This document shows, in pieces, positions 9,159 to 19,115 of a stretch of DNA of 64,000 nucleotides (position 1 is the stretch's first letter; the number at the start of each line of letters is the position of its first letter). The stretch is from positions 522,153-586,152 of the forward strand of contig NZ_FXAZ01000004.1 in the NCBI RefSeq assembly GCF_900177815.1. The letters run 5' to 3'. The translations under genes and the position numbers were made by a program. The notes under the pieces are model-generated. The model worked only from the letters and a program-made list of their open reading frames with translations. It had not been told where the DNA came from and did no database searches. Source of the DNA: Paenibacillus aquistagni. GTDB taxonomy: Bacteria; Bacillota; Bacilli; Paenibacillales; Paenibacillaceae.

Positions 9159-10802
9159 ATGGATTCAAACGTTCCATGGTGGCGTCGTACCGCCTTCTAC
9201 GAAATATACATGCCAAGCTTCTGTGATGGCAATCAAGACGGTATTGGCGATTTCAGAGGAATAGCCTCGAAGCTTGATGAGCTGAAGGCTTTAGGGATCG
9301 GCGGAATATGGCTAACCCCGTTCTACAAGTCGCCAAAAGTGGATAATGGCTACGATATCGCAGACTATTACGCGATTGATCCTGATTACGGAACGATGGA
9401 GGACTTTGATGCTTTCATCAAAACTGCTCATGAGCGTGATATTCGCGTCATCGTGGATCTTGTCTTGAACCATACGTCTTCTGCACATCCGTGGTTTCAA
9501 GCGTCCAAGTCTTCGAAGGATCACCCGAAGCGGGATTGGTACATCTGGCAAGACCCAGTCGATGGCGGCATGCCAAACAACTGGGAGTCCTTCTTCGGAG
9601 GTCCTGCTTGGGAGTACGACGAGGCAAGCGGTCAGTATTACTATCATGCCTTTGCCACAGAGCAGGTTGATCTGAATTGGGCGAATCCAGAAGTTCGAGC
9701 AGCGATGAAGGATGTTATGGGCTTCTGGCTGGATAAAGGCATCGATGGGTTCCGTCTGGATGTCATTAACTTTTTAAAAGTATCGGGTCAGTTCCCGGAC
9801 AATCCGTATCAGGATAATGGTGAACAGGATCATCGATACGATAAGGATCAGGCTGGCATTTTGGATGCGATTCGTGAAATATGCGAATTTGTCCATCAGC
9901 GTGAGGGTGCCTTTATGGTTGGCGAGGTTGGATCCGAGGAGATGTCGCTCTTGAAGCAATACAGCGGTGATGGCTTGCTCGATGTCGTATTCAACTTTAA
10001 TCTTGGCAGCCAAGAGACGTATCAGCCAAGCAAGCTGATTGAGCAAGTTCTGCTCATGGAAGAGGTGCACCGTTCGAATCAGGTGCCAACGTTATTTTTC
10101 AGCAGTCATGATATGGCAAGGCATATCAGCCGCTTTGGGGAAGGAGATCCTGAGCTTGAAGTGCTTCGAGCGAAGCTGATGGCTGCCTTCATGCTGACAG
10201 CCAAGGGAGTGCCTTTCCTTTACTACGGCGATGAGATCGGCATGAGGGACTATTACTCCCTTCGGATTGAAGATATGCGGGATATTCAAGGCCTAACGCA
10301 TTATGATCTGGCAATTAAGGAAGGGCTGTCAGAAGAGGAAGCGTTAAAGCGTGCGAATGAAAAGAGTCGTGACAAGTCGCGCACCCCGATGCAGTGGGAC
10401 GGAAGCGAATATAGCGGCTTCTCTCAAGTAAAGCCATGGATCGCGATGGGGCCTCGCCACAATGAGATTCACGTAGCAGCGGAACAATCTAATCCAGATT
10501 CGATTTATGTGTATTATCAACAGCTGCTGAGGCTTCGCCGACTTCATCCTTCGCTTGCTGAAGGAGGCTATTCTAGGATCGAGCGAGCGGGAGAAGTGTT
10601 GATCTACACAAAGATTGTTGCAGATGATATCTCGCTTGTTGCACTTAACTTTGGAGCAGAGCCTGTGGAGATAGACCTGTCAGAAGTGAACAAGCATTCT
10701 CTGCAGCTTGCACTCACCTCACAGTCTATTGAGGATCATCAAGCAGGCGAGAAGACAGTATTGCCTGGCTATGCTGGCGCAGTATGGACCACTCGTTTAT
10801 AA
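9159..10802 (+). CDS. GH13 alpha-glucosidase (oligo-1,6-glucosidase type)
   Basis: Cytoplasmic retaining alpha-glucosidase, 547 aa, TIM barrel of glycoside hydrolase family 13. Conserved regions: DLVLNHTS (region I), GFRLDVINF (region II, with the nucleophile Asp), VGEVGSEE (region III, acid/base Glu) and FFSSHDMAR (region IV, a variant of the usual NHDQPR). C-terminal beta domain ends with AGAVWTTRL. The ATG at 9159 follows GGGGAG by eight bases. No signal peptide, so it acts on sugar already imported. Its alpha-specificity is odd beside two beta-mannoside enzymes; a mixed or alternate substrate is possible. Confidence 0.9.
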   Translation: MDSNVPWWRRTAFYEIYMPSFCDGNQDGIGDFRGIASKLDELKALGIGGIWLTPFYKSPKVDNGYDIADYYAIDPDYGTMEDFDAFIKTAHERDIRVIVDLVLNHTSSAHPWFQASKSSKDHPKRDWYIWQDPVDGGMPNNWESFFGGPAWEYDEASGQYYYHAFATEQVDLNWANPEVRAAMKDVMGFWLDKGIDGFRLDVINFLKVSGQFPDNPYQDNGEQDHRYDKDQAGILDAIREICEFVHQREGAFMVGEVGSEEMSLLKQYSGDGLLDVVFNFNLGSQETYQPSKLIEQVLLMEEVHRSNQVPTLFFSSHDMARHISRFGEGDPELEVLRAKLMAAFMLTAKGVPFLYYGDEIGMRDYYSLRIEDMRDIQGLTHYDLAIKEGLSEEEALKRANEKSRDKSRTPMQWDGSEYSGFSQVKPWIAMGPRHNEIHVAAEQSNPDSIYVYYQQLLRLRRLHPSLAEGGYSRIERAGEVLIYTKIVADDISLVALNFGAEPVEIDLSEVNKHSLQLALTSQSIEDHQAGEKTVLPGYAGAVWTTRL

Positions 10803-10877
10803 AGTCATTGTTTAAGATGCAGCAGGGTTCTTGATCCTGACAAGTAATATAACTGCGGAAAGAATGATCTAACACAG

Positions 10878-10910
10878 ACATGGGAGCGAATGCCTGCGAT
10901 CGTGTCCCAT
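10878..10910 (+). terminator. Possible stem-loop in GH13/DUF1861 spacer
   Basis: ATGGGA and TCCCAT arms with an inner CGA/TCG pair, followed by a modest T-rich tail. May be a weak terminator or RNA-processing stem that lowers expression of the downstream genes. Confidence 0.35.
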
Positions 10911-11010
10911 ACTTATTTTAGTTTAAGCCCTATATCGAACTTATTATCGTGATCATTTATAGAGTGAAGATACAGAGCGCAATTATTGGATAGGAAAAGG
11001 AGAAATCCAT

Positions 11011-11958
11011 ATGGCATTGCACAAATCCGATGTGAAAACATGTGAAACGTTATTGAAGGAGTACCTGGATAAGGCTCCGCTTGCCAAAGACCCAGTAAAG
11101 CTGAACTTCACTGGCGTTGGCGACAAGGATGTCTATAACATTACGGCTCCTTTTGAAGATCAAGGAGAGTCGGTTATCGCAGGTCGCGTGGAGTCTCGGG
11201 ACAGCGAACATTCTGAAATTCATTTCTTTGTTGAAAAAGAGGGTGCTTGGGTGCCTCGCGAGGGTGCGCCTGTATTCACCCTTCAAGATCCATTCTTTAC
11301 TTTTATTCAAGGAGAGCTCGTCCTAGGCGGTGTTCAAATCTATCCGCATCCTACACAGGAGCATGCGTTGATGTGGCGGACCGTATTCTACAAAGGCAAG
11401 AGCATTCAAGAGCTGGCGCCATTCTTTGTTGGTCCAGATGCGATGAAGGATCTTCGCCTTGTAGAGCTTCCTAATGGACAGATCGGCGTCTTTACTCGTC
11501 CTCAAGGAGAAAAGGGCGGCCGCGGAAAGATTGGCTTTACGACAGCGAAGAGCCTGCAAGAGCTGTCTATCGAGCTTGTAAATGAGGCTCCGCTGCTTCA
11601 AGGGCAGTTCGTTGATGAGGAGTGGGGCGGCGGCAATGAGCTTCACATTCTAAGCAATGGACTCATTGGCGTTCTCGGCCATATTGCTTCCTTTGATGAT
11701 GAAGGCAATCGCCACTATTATCCGATGGTCTTCGCACTTGATCCGACAACGGGAGAGCATTCCGACATGGAGCTGATTGCGATTCGTGACAAATTCCTCC
11801 CAGGTGCAACGAAGCGTCCGGATTTGGTTGATGTTGTATTCAGCGGTGGATTGGTGCGCAAAGCGGATGGAACCGCGGATTTGTATGCAGGCATTAGCGA
11901 TGCTGAAGCGCATCGTTTGACGATTCAAGACCCCTTTTTAACATTTGAGCAAATTTAA
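11011..11958 (+). CDS. DUF1861 protein, GH130-associated five-bladed-propeller-like
   Basis: 315-aa cytoplasmic protein matching the DUF1861 pattern, a family often encoded next to GH130 phosphorylases and thought to share their beta-propeller style. Repeated strand-turn units are visible (VIAGRVESRDSE, HALMWRTVFYKG, KGGRGKIGFTTA, GNELHILSNG, GVLGHIASFDDEGNRHYY). No signal peptide. It is preceded by AAAGGAGAA and sits 24 bp before the GH130 gene, so both are likely made together. The exact activity is not known to me; a role in binding or processing mannosides is inferred from context. Confidence 0.7.
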   Translation: MALHKSDVKTCETLLKEYLDKAPLAKDPVKLNFTGVGDKDVYNITAPFEDQGESVIAGRVESRDSEHSEIHFFVEKEGAWVPREGAPVFTLQDPFFTFIQGELVLGGVQIYPHPTQEHALMWRTVFYKGKSIQELAPFFVGPDAMKDLRLVELPNGQIGVFTRPQGEKGGRGKIGFTTAKSLQELSIELVNEAPLLQGQFVDEEWGGGNELHILSNGLIGVLGHIASFDDEGNRHYYPMVFALDPTTGEHSDMELIAIRDKFLPGATKRPDLVDVVFSGGLVRKADGTADLYAGISDAEAHRLTIQDPFLTFEQI

Positions 11959-11982
11959 GCCTTAGGATTGGAGTACGACACC

Positions 11983-13044
11983 ATGAATATCTATAGATAC
12001 GAAGAGAACCCAATCATTACACCTGCTGATGTCAAGCCGCATCGGGATGACTTTGAAGTGATTGGCGCATTCAATGCAGGCGTTGCGGAGTACAAGGGAG
12101 AGATTCTACTGTTGCTTCGCGTGGCAGAGCGTCCGATCAGCCATGATCCAATGATTGTGAAAGCACCTGTATATAATGTGGAAACGAAGCAGCTTGATAT
12201 TATCGAGCTGCGCACAGATGACGAGCGCTACGATTTTTCTGATCCACGTGTGATTCGCAATGTATCGAAGAGCTCGACGTTTGAGTATTTGACCAGCTTG
12301 TCCTATATCCGCGTTGCGCGCAGCAAAGACGGCCACAACTTCACGATTGATGATGAACCGTTGGTATACCCATCCCAATCCCTTGAGACGTTTGGCATCG
12401 AGGATCCGCGTGTGACTCAAATTGGCGATACGTATTACATCTACTTCTCGGCTGTCTCTCCAGTTGGCGTTGGCGAATCCATGGTATCGACGAAGGACTT
12501 CAAGATCTTCACTCACCATGGCATGATCTTTGGTCCTGACAACAAGGATGTATTGATCTTCCCTGAGAAGATCAACGGCAAGTACTATGCGCTGCATCGT
12601 CCAACGACGAAGAGCACAGGCAATCCGGAAATGTGGATTGCGGAATCCGACAATCTGCTGTATTGGGGCAACCATAAGCACCTTGCAGGTCTTCGCGAAG
12701 GCATGTGGGACAGCGGCCGCATGGGCGGAGGCGCCGTTCCATTCAAGACAGAGAAGGGATGGCTTGAGCTCTATCATGGTGCCACACTCGATCATCGCTA
12801 CTGCATGGGGGCGCTTCTCTTGGATCTGAATGATCCATCCAAGGTGATTGCTCGCTCCGAGCATCCGATCATGGAGCCCGATGCGGAATATGAGAAGAAT
12901 GGCTTCTTTGGCGACGTAGTGTTCTCCTGTGGCGCTGTCGTTCATGGCAATGTTGTGAAAATGTACTATGGCGTTGCCGATACCTCGATGGCCTGTGCGG
13001 AACTTAGCGTACAAGAGATTCTAGATAGCTTAAAATACGAATAG
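11983..13044 (+). CDS. GH130 beta-mannoside phosphorylase
   Basis: Intracellular phosphorylase of glycoside hydrolase family 130, 353 aa. It should cleave a beta-1,4-mannosyl bond with phosphate, releasing alpha-mannose 1-phosphate. Family landmarks: RYEENPIITP at the start, FNAGVAEYKGEILLLLRVAERP, the GIEDPRVT blade motif, and GGGAVPFKTEKGWLELYHG. The ATG at 11983 is preceded by GGATTGGAG; an in-frame extension of five codons upstream lacks a better site. It partners with the downstream beta-mannosidase and with pgcA, which could turn mannose 1-phosphate into mannose 6-phosphate. The precise acceptor (mannose, glucose or GlcNAc) cannot be read off. Confidence 0.88.
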   Translation: MNIYRYEENPIITPADVKPHRDDFEVIGAFNAGVAEYKGEILLLLRVAERPISHDPMIVKAPVYNVETKQLDIIELRTDDERYDFSDPRVIRNVSKSSTFEYLTSLSYIRVARSKDGHNFTIDDEPLVYPSQSLETFGIEDPRVTQIGDTYYIYFSAVSPVGVGESMVSTKDFKIFTHHGMIFGPDNKDVLIFPEKINGKYYALHRPTTKSTGNPEMWIAESDNLLYWGNHKHLAGLREGMWDSGRMGGGAVPFKTEKGWLELYHGATLDHRYCMGALLLDLNDPSKVIARSEHPIMEPDAEYEKNGFFGDVVFSCGAVVHGNVVKMYYGVADTSMACAELSVQEILDSLKYE

Positions 13045-13099
13045 AAATCACGGTGCAGTTATGGAATAATGAGATGTTGCAGCACCGGAATATAGTGAG

Positions 13100-13126
13100 C
13101 GCCAAGGCCCTGCGGGAGCCTTGGCG
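13100..13126 (+). terminator. Hairpin between GH130 and GH2 genes
   Basis: Perfect 9-bp stem CGCCAAGGC / GCCTTGGCG with a 9-nt loop and a short TTT tail. Looks like an attenuator or mRNA-stabilising stem inside the operon rather than a full stop. Confidence 0.55.
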
Positions 13127-13150
13127 TTTCGCGCACGATAGGAGAGCAGC

Positions 13151-15727
13151 ATGAGAATATCAGACAATTGGAAGCTCCGGGATTTTAAGGTGGGAGAAGC
13201 AAAGGATTTAGAAGTGGCTTCGCCGGAATACATCGATTACTTTTGGATGACGACCAAGGTACCTGGCGATGTCCATTCTACCCTGATGGAACATGGTGTG
13301 ATCGATAACCCCTTTTTTGGGCATAACGATCAGAAGTGCCGCTGGGTGGAGGAGAAGGTATGGTGGTATCGCACGGTATTTACCCATGATGAAGGTGTAG
13401 ATCCTGAAGCGGGAGAGAGAATGGAGCTCATCTTTGACGGGCTCGATACGTTCGCAACGGTGTATCTGAACGGCGTAGAGCTTGGCTCTACAGACAATAT
13501 GTTTATCGAGCATGCCTTTGATGTTACGCGCGAGCTGAAGAAGGGGAAGAATACCCTCGCTGTGAAGTTTGATCCGGTGCATCTGTATGCGGAGAGCAAG
13601 AAGCAGTATTATTGGTCGGGCTTTAGCAAGAAGCGAATCTGGACCCGCAAGGCGCAAAGCCATTATGGCTGGGACTGGGGACCTCGTCTTGTATGCGCGG
13701 GCATCTGGAAGGATGTTCATCTTGTGAAGCGCACGAAGGCTGCCATTCAGGATGTATTTGCACGTACGACTATGGTGGACGAAGAGAAGGCTGCAATCGA
13801 TGTCACCTTGAACATTCAAGCTTACGACCGTAAGGCGGATTATTCCGCACAGGTGACGCTGAAGAATCAAGAGGGCCAAGTTGTCAGTGAAGCGCTGCTG
13901 CAAGTGAATCAAAACGAAGGTGTTCATACGGACGGTGCAATCATTGCGCAGGGATTAAGCGGTGAGGCGACTTTGCATGTCCATGATCCTATACTGTGGT
14001 GGACGCATGATCTAGGAGAGCCTTACTTGTATCAGCTTGAGGTGAAGCTGTTTACTGGCGATCAGGCGATCGATCATTTCGTTCAGTCTTTCGGCATTCG
14101 TACATTAGAGCTGATGCTTCATGATGAAGAAGGCGAGCATGCCTTTACCTTCAAGCTGAATGGCATCAAGCTGTTTGCCAAAGGGGCGAATTGGATCCCG
14201 ATCGACAGCTTTATTGCCTCCGTACCGGACGAACGTTATACGCATCTATTGACGATGAGCCGAGATGCTAACATGAATATGCTGCGCGTATGGGGCGGCG
14301 GCATTTATGAACGCGATATTTTCTATGAGGAATGTGATCGTCTTGGGATGCTTGTATGGCAGGACTTCATGTTTGCCTGCGCCTTATATCCGGACTACAA
14401 TCGCAACTTCATGGATAATGTGAGACGTGAAGTCGAGCAGGTCGTCAAGCGTCTTCGCAGTTGCACCTGCCTAGCCCTTTGGTGCGGCAACAACGAGAAT
14501 GACTGGCTGTATGAAGCGCTACATGCAAGCGGCGAGATTGCGCATCCCTTCTATGGAGAGAAGATCTATCATGAGCTTATGCCTGTCCTAATGGAAGAGC
14601 TGGACCCAACTCGATTGTTCTGGCCAAGTTCCCCTTATGGAGGCAATGATCATAATTCGCGTGAGGTTGGGGATACCCATAACTGGCAGGTGTGGCATGG
14701 CAATATCGAGCCGCGCGTATTTGGCGAGCCTCAGCTGCAGGATTACAGCGTGGAAGGCTTGTCTTTTACAAATTTTAAAAAGGATTATACGAAGTTTGCC
14801 AGCGAATTCGGCATGCATGCTTCTTCGAACCGTTATACGCTGGCCCGCAATATTCCGGCACAAGCATTTTATTGGGGCAGCGAAGAGATGATGTATCGCA
14901 ACAAGGACATGCATCATAAGAAGGGCATTCTGCTTATGGAAGGCTATACCGGCGCGCCAAGCGATATAGAGGAATATATGAACTTCTCCATGCTTACCCA
15001 AGCCGAAGGCCTGAAGTATGGCATTGAGCATTATCGCCGCAATAAGCCAAGTACAAGCGGGGCACTGTTTTGGCAGCTGAATGACTGCTGGCCGGGTACA
15101 AGCTGGTCTGTGATCGATTATTATGGCCTGCCGAAGGCGGCTTATCATTACAGCCGCAAGTTTTTTGCGCCTGTGCTGTACACGATCGATTATGATGCAG
15201 ATCAAGAGCTGCTGATCTGGGCCCTTAATGATCGCAGAGAGGTCTTGCAGGATGAGGTTACGCTGATGGTATGGGGACTAGACGGAGATCTTCTCTGCCA
15301 GCGTGATTATTCGATCGAAGTATGCGGCAATGACAAGCGACTGCTGGATGTTATTCCGGAACAAGATCTCCTTAAGGGAATGGACCCTGCCAAGGTTGTA
15401 ATGGTGCTTCGCTCCAAGCACGGTGCAGCAGAGGATCAATTTGTATATTTGCGCAGCCATAAGGAGATGGAATTCCAACCAACAAGAGTACAAGTTGCAG
15501 TTGATGAGCAGGAAGGGCTCGTTCGCCTCAAGGCAGACGGCGTCGCACGTATGGTTAAGCTTGAGCTTGATGAGGCATGGCTTAGCCTAAGCGATAATTT
15601 CTTTGATCTTCTCCCAGGCGAAGAGAAGGTGGTTCGCATCACTCATTCTGCAGGCAAGATGATTCCTTGGCATACGCTCAGCGTCTCGGCTTTGAATGCA
15701 AAGGCAGAAGAGATCCCAACTTCGTAA
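13151..15727 (+). CDS. GH2 beta-mannosidase
   Basis: Exo-beta-mannosidase of glycoside hydrolase family 2, 858 aa, normal length. The N-terminal jelly-roll includes KVPGDVHSTLMEHGVI and WVEEKVWWYRTVF, typical of mannosidases. The barrel carries RVWGGGIYERD, the acid/base motif WCGNNEN (Glu), and the nucleophile region ASEFGMHASS (Glu). Tryptophan-rich WQLNDCWPGTSW follows. No signal peptide, so it trims imported manno-oligosaccharides from the non-reducing end. ATG at 13151 follows AGGAGAGCAGC. Last gene of the hydrolase run. Confidence 0.92.
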   Translation: MRISDNWKLRDFKVGEAKDLEVASPEYIDYFWMTTKVPGDVHSTLMEHGVIDNPFFGHNDQKCRWVEEKVWWYRTVFTHDEGVDPEAGERMELIFDGLDTFATVYLNGVELGSTDNMFIEHAFDVTRELKKGKNTLAVKFDPVHLYAESKKQYYWSGFSKKRIWTRKAQSHYGWDWGPRLVCAGIWKDVHLVKRTKAAIQDVFARTTMVDEEKAAIDVTLNIQAYDRKADYSAQVTLKNQEGQVVSEALLQVNQNEGVHTDGAIIAQGLSGEATLHVHDPILWWTHDLGEPYLYQLEVKLFTGDQAIDHFVQSFGIRTLELMLHDEEGEHAFTFKLNGIKLFAKGANWIPIDSFIASVPDERYTHLLTMSRDANMNMLRVWGGGIYERDIFYEECDRLGMLVWQDFMFACALYPDYNRNFMDNVRREVEQVVKRLRSCTCLALWCGNNENDWLYEALHASGEIAHPFYGEKIYHELMPVLMEELDPTRLFWPSSPYGGNDHNSREVGDTHNWQVWHGNIEPRVFGEPQLQDYSVEGLSFTNFKKDYTKFASEFGMHASSNRYTLARNIPAQAFYWGSEEMMYRNKDMHHKKGILLMEGYTGAPSDIEEYMNFSMLTQAEGLKYGIEHYRRNKPSTSGALFWQLNDCWPGTSWSVIDYYGLPKAAYHYSRKFFAPVLYTIDYDADQELLIWALNDRREVLQDEVTLMVWGLDGDLLCQRDYSIEVCGNDKRLLDVIPEQDLLKGMDPAKVVMVLRSKHGAAEDQFVYLRSHKEMEFQPTRVQVAVDEQEGLVRLKADGVARMVKLELDEAWLSLSDNFFDLLPGEEKVVRITHSAGKMIPWHTLSVSALNAKAEEIPTS

Positions 15728-15840
15728 GCTTGATTTGTCTGCTATGGATGGACTCGCACAAAAGTTTTCCTATATAATGGGCTCAATGCAATTTAACGAT
15801 TTCATGATCGCCAACTTCTAATCCAAGGAGGGCTTTAGCG

Positions 15841-17001
15841 ATGCAGGCATTTCAATTTCAGAATCCAACCAAGCTTATGTTTGGCACGGGACAGATCGCC
15901 AAGCTTAAGGAAGAATTAGCCCCTTATCAACGTGTATTGCTGGTGTATGGTGGAGGAAGCATTAAACGCAATGGTTTGTATGATCAGGTGAGCGCTATCC
16001 TTCATGACATGAAGCTTGAAGTTGTAGAGCTTGCAGGAGTAGAACCGAATCCTAGGCTTCATACGGTCCATGAAGGCGTGAAGCTGTGCCGCGAGCACGA
16101 TATTGATTTCATCCTTGCTGTAGGAGGGGGCAGCGTTATCGATTGTGTAAAGGCGATCGCTGCTGGTGCGAAGTATGAAGGAGATCCATGGGACTTCATG
16201 ACCCATCGTGCGGCGCCGAAGGCTGCGCTGCCGCTGGGAACGATTCTTACGATTGCGGCTACCGGATCTGAGATGAATGGCGGCTCAGTCATTACGAACT
16301 GGGAGACGAAGGAGAAGCTCGGCTGGGGCAGCCCTCATGTATATCCGCAGTTCTCCATTCTGGATGCGGAATATACAAAGTCTTTGCCTAAGGATCAGAC
16401 GGTATATGGCATGGTGGATATCATGTCTCATGTATTTGAAGGGTACTTTCATCATGATGCGGACACTTCCATTCAAGATGGCTGGATGGAGAGCATACTG
16501 AAGGCTGTTATAGAGACCGCGCCGAAGCTTGTTCAAGATCTTGAGAATACGAAGCTGCGCGAGACGATTCTGCTGAGCGGTACATTGGCTCTTAACGGCA
16601 TGACGACGATGGGCGTGCGCGGCGACTGGGCGACACATAACATCGAGCACGCGGTATCGGCTGTATATGATATCCCGCATGGCGGCGGCTTGGCGATACT
16701 GTTTCCGAACTGGATGAAGCATGTGCTGAAGGAGAATCCGGCGCGCTTCAAGCAGCTGGCGGTCAACGTCTTTGGAGTTGATGCAAGCGGGCTTACGGAT
16801 GAAGAAGCTGGACGAGCTGGCATTGAGGCCTTGCGGACATTCTGGAAGGCAATTGGCGCTCCAAGTCGACTGGCGGATTATGATATCGACGACTCCAAGC
16901 TGGAGGAGATGGCGGATAAGTGCATGAAGTTCGGCGCATTCGGCGGCTTCAAAAAGCTTGAGAGAGCGGATGTGCTGGCGATCTATCGGGCCTCTCTATA
17001 A
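15841..17001 (+). CDS. Iron-containing alcohol dehydrogenase (butanol dehydrogenase type)
   Basis: NAD(P)H-dependent group III alcohol dehydrogenase, 386 aa, close in pattern to YugJ/YugK/BdhA. The nucleotide-binding glycine motif is [14 protein letters not shown] near residue 95. Metal ligands are visible as D in [13 protein letters not shown], and His in [30 protein letters not shown] strong AAGGAGGG ribosome site precedes ATG. It has its own spacer after the beta-mannosidase and a hairpin after its stop, so it is probably a separate transcription unit. Physiological substrate unknown; aldehydes or short alcohols are typical. Confidence 0.92.
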   Translation: MQAFQFQNPTKLMFGTGQIAKLKEELAPYQRVLLVYGGGSIKRNGLYDQVSAILHDMKLEVVELAGVEPNPRLHTVHEGVKLCREHDIDFILAVGGGSVIDCVKAIAAGAKYEGDPWDFMTHRAAPKAALPLGTILTIAATGSEMNGGSVITNWETKEKLGWGSPHVYPQFSILDAEYTKSLPKDQTVYGMVDIMSHVFEGYFHHDADTSIQDGWMESILKAVIETAPKLVQDLENTKLRETILLSGTLALNGMTTMGVRGDWATHNIEHAVSAVYDIPHGGGLAILFPNWMKHVLKENPARFKQLAVNVFGVDASGLTDEEAGRAGIEALRTFWKAIGAPSRLADYDIDDSKLEEMADKCMKFGAFGGFKKLERADVLAIYRASL

Positions 17002-17117
17002 TAAGTAGAAAGGGTTGCTTGAAGGTCCTGCTCCTAAGGCTCGGCAAGCTTCCTTTCGGAGTGCATATTAAATAACAGATCGCTTGTCCTGTATGACATG
17101 ACTGATATCGATCCAAT

Positions 17118-17157
17118 CAAGCCCTGCCCGGCTTATGCTTCACGCGGGTCGGGCTTG
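17118..17157 (+). terminator. Probable terminator after the alcohol dehydrogenase
   Basis: Stem CAAGCCC-TG-CCCG / CGGG-TC-GGGCTTG with a 14-nt loop. The T-run is weak (CTATATGC), so termination efficiency is uncertain. Confidence 0.5.
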
Positions 17158-17191
17158 CTATATGCTTAGCGAAAGTTCCAGTATTCCCTTT

Positions 17192-17220
17192 TTGACGAAT
17201 AAGTCAATTCAGCGTATCAT
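17192..17220 (+). promoter_or_regulatory. Sigma-A promoter of guaA
   Basis: TTGACG (17192-17197), 17-bp spacer, TATCAT (17215-17220). It leaves a leader of about 190 nt before guaA. I looked for a purine riboswitch core in that leader and do not see one. Confidence 0.65.
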
Positions 17221-17416
17221 CATAAAGAATAAGGGTTAGTGGGACGCTATAAGAAAGTGCTGATCAGGGTCTAGTCTTAGGGCATTGACGAGAGGCAGAC
17301 TCTTGTTTACGATATAAGAATTGAATTCTGCTGTACGATGCAGCACGATTAGTGTCGAAATCCTCCCTTTGGAGTTTTTCATAGAACTTGAACAATAAGA
17401 ATTAGGAGGCACATTG

Positions 17417-18955
17417 ATGAGCAAGCACCATGAGATGATTGTCGTTCTCGACTTTGGTGGACAATACAATCAATTGATCGCACGCCGTATCCGTGATCTA
17501 GGCGTATACAGTGAGTTGATTCCATTCAACACTCCAGCGGAGAAGATTAAGGAAATGAATCCGAAGGGGATCGTGTTCTCTGGCGGACCGGCTAGCGTAT
17601 ATGAAGAGAATTCCCCGATGGTTGACCCAGCTGTATATGATATGGGACTACCGATCCTAGGTATTTGCTACGGCATGCAGATGATGTCTCATCAACTGAA
17701 GGGCAAGGTTATGCGCGCAGGCAAGCGCGAGTATGGCAAGGCAGACGTTGTCTTCCAAGCAGACAGCCTGTTGACGAAAGGCCTTGAAGCAAGCCAAACG
17801 GTATGGATGAGCCACAGCGACAAAGTCGTTGAGCTGCCTGAGGGCTTCCGTATTGATGCAAGCACAGAGCATGCGCCAATCGCTGCAATCAGCCATCCGG
17901 AGAAGCGCTTCTTCGGCGTTCAGTTCCACCCAGAGGTTCGTCACTCTGTGAATGGTAATGAAATGCTCAAGAACTTCTTGTTCGAAGAATGTAAATGTAC
18001 GGGCGACTGGACGATGGAATCGTTCATCGAAGATAAGATCCAAGAGATTCGCGATCTTGTTGGCGATCGCAAAGTACTGTGTGCACTCAGCGGCGGCGTA
18101 GACTCCTCCGTAGTGGCAGTATTGATCCACAGAGCAATCGGCGATCAGCTGACTTGTATGTTCATCGATCACAACCTGCTGCGCAAGGATGAAGCTGAAG
18201 GCGTAATGGAGACCTTTGGCGGCAAGTTCGATATGAACGTGATCAAGATCGATGCTCGCGAGCGCTTCATGAGCAAGCTTGCTGGCGTATCCGATCCTGA
18301 GCAAAAGCGCAAGATCATCGGCAACGAGTTCATCTACTGCTTCGACGAAGAATCTGCGAAGCTTGGAGACTTCGATTTCTTGGCACAAGGTACTCTGTAC
18401 ACGGATATCGTAGAAAGTGGTACTGCAACTGCTCAAACGATCAAATCCCACCACAACGTGGGCGGTCTTCCTGAAGACATGAAGTTCCAATTAATCGAGC
18501 CATTGAACACGTTGTTCAAGGACGAAGTTCGCAAAGTGGGCGAAGAGCTCGGTATTCCGCGTGAGATCGTATGGCGTCAGCCATTCCCAGGTCCAGGACT
18601 TGCGATCCGCGTGCTTGGCGAAGTGACAGAGGACAAGCTCACGATCGTGCGTGAATCCGATGCAATCCTTCGTGAAGAGATTGCAAAAGCTGGCCTTGAT
18701 CAAGAGATCTGGCAGTACTTCACGGCTCTTCCAGATATGAAGAGCGTTGGCGTTATGGGTGACGTGCGCACATACTCCTACACAGTAGGTATCCGCGCGG
18801 TAACTTCTATCGACGGCATGACAGCGGACTGGGCGCGTATTCCTTGGGATATCCTTGAGAAGATCTCCGTTCGCATCGTTAATGAAGTCGACAACGTCAA
18901 CCGCATCGTGTATGACGTAACATCCAAGCCACCAGCAACGATTGAGTGGGAATAA
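17417..18955 (+). CDS. guaA: GMP synthase (glutamine-hydrolysing)
   Basis: Converts XMP to GMP using glutamine and ATP, 512 aa, in the cytoplasm. The N-terminal class I amidotransferase has the nucleophile in GICYGMQMM and the His/Glu pair in FHPEVRH. The ATP pyrophosphatase P-loop is SGGVDSSV. The C-terminal dimerisation domain ends with KPPATIEWE, the family hallmark. ATG at 17417 is seven bases after AGGAGG. The last 204 bp (18752-18955) are repeated at 40819-41022: the present 3' end was supplied or rebuilt by an integrated element, and the protein stays intact. Downstream the element's integrase follows directly. Confidence 0.98.
   Translation: MSKHHEMIVVLDFGGQYNQLIARRIRDLGVYSELIPFNTPAEKIKEMNPKGIVFSGGPASVYEENSPMVDPAVYDMGLPILGICYGMQMMSHQLKGKVMRAGKREYGKADVVFQADSLLTKGLEASQTVWMSHSDKVVELPEGFRIDASTEHAPIAAISHPEKRFFGVQFHPEVRHSVNGNEMLKNFLFEECKCTGDWTMESFIEDKIQEIRDLVGDRKVLCALSGGVDSSVVAVLIHRAIGDQLTCMFIDHNLLRKDEAEGVMETFGGKFDMNVIKIDARERFMSKLAGVSDPEQKRKIIGNEFIYCFDEESAKLGDFDFLAQGTLYTDIVESGTATAQTIKSHHNVGGLPEDMKFQLIEPLNTLFKDEVRKVGEELGIPREIVWRQPFPGPGLAIRVLGEVTEDKLTIVRESDAILREEIAKAGLDQEIWQYFTALPDMKSVGVMGDVRTYSYTVGIRAVTSIDGMTADWARIPWDILEKISVRIVNEVDNVNRIVYDVTSKPPATIEWE
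18752..18955 (+). repeat. Left attachment repeat (attL), inside functional guaA
   Basis: 204 bp identical to 40819-41022 except two C/T changes in its first 50 bp. Encodes guaA codons from [13 protein letters not shown] to the stop. The exact crossover point within the repeat is not visible. Confidence 0.92.
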
Positions 18956-19068
18956 TATAGGATAGTTTTTAATTGATTTGTAGCTGGGGATCCTTTCTGG
19001 ATAAGGGTTCTCAGATAATTCGATTAAATTATCTTTCATTCACCTGCAACTATTGGTCTTCAAAAATT

Positions 19069-19115
19069 ACTCTCTTTTATTTGTGTTATTTAACCAAATG
19101 AAAGGGAGTTTTTTT
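19069..19115 (+). terminator. guaA terminator hairpin that contains the integrase ribosome site
   Basis: Arms 19069-19082 (ACTCTCTTTTATTT) and 19096-19109 (AAATGAAAGGGAGT) pair fully if two G-U pairs are allowed, followed by a T-run. The 3' arm holds AAAGGGAG, the Shine-Dalgarno for the integrase ATG at 19116. The native hairpin after attR (41122-41163) has the same 3' arm. Confidence 0.8.

Noticed and set aside
17221..17416. Purine riboswitch in the guaA leader
   Set aside because: The conserved TATAAT..TCTAC..CCGTAA core is missing.
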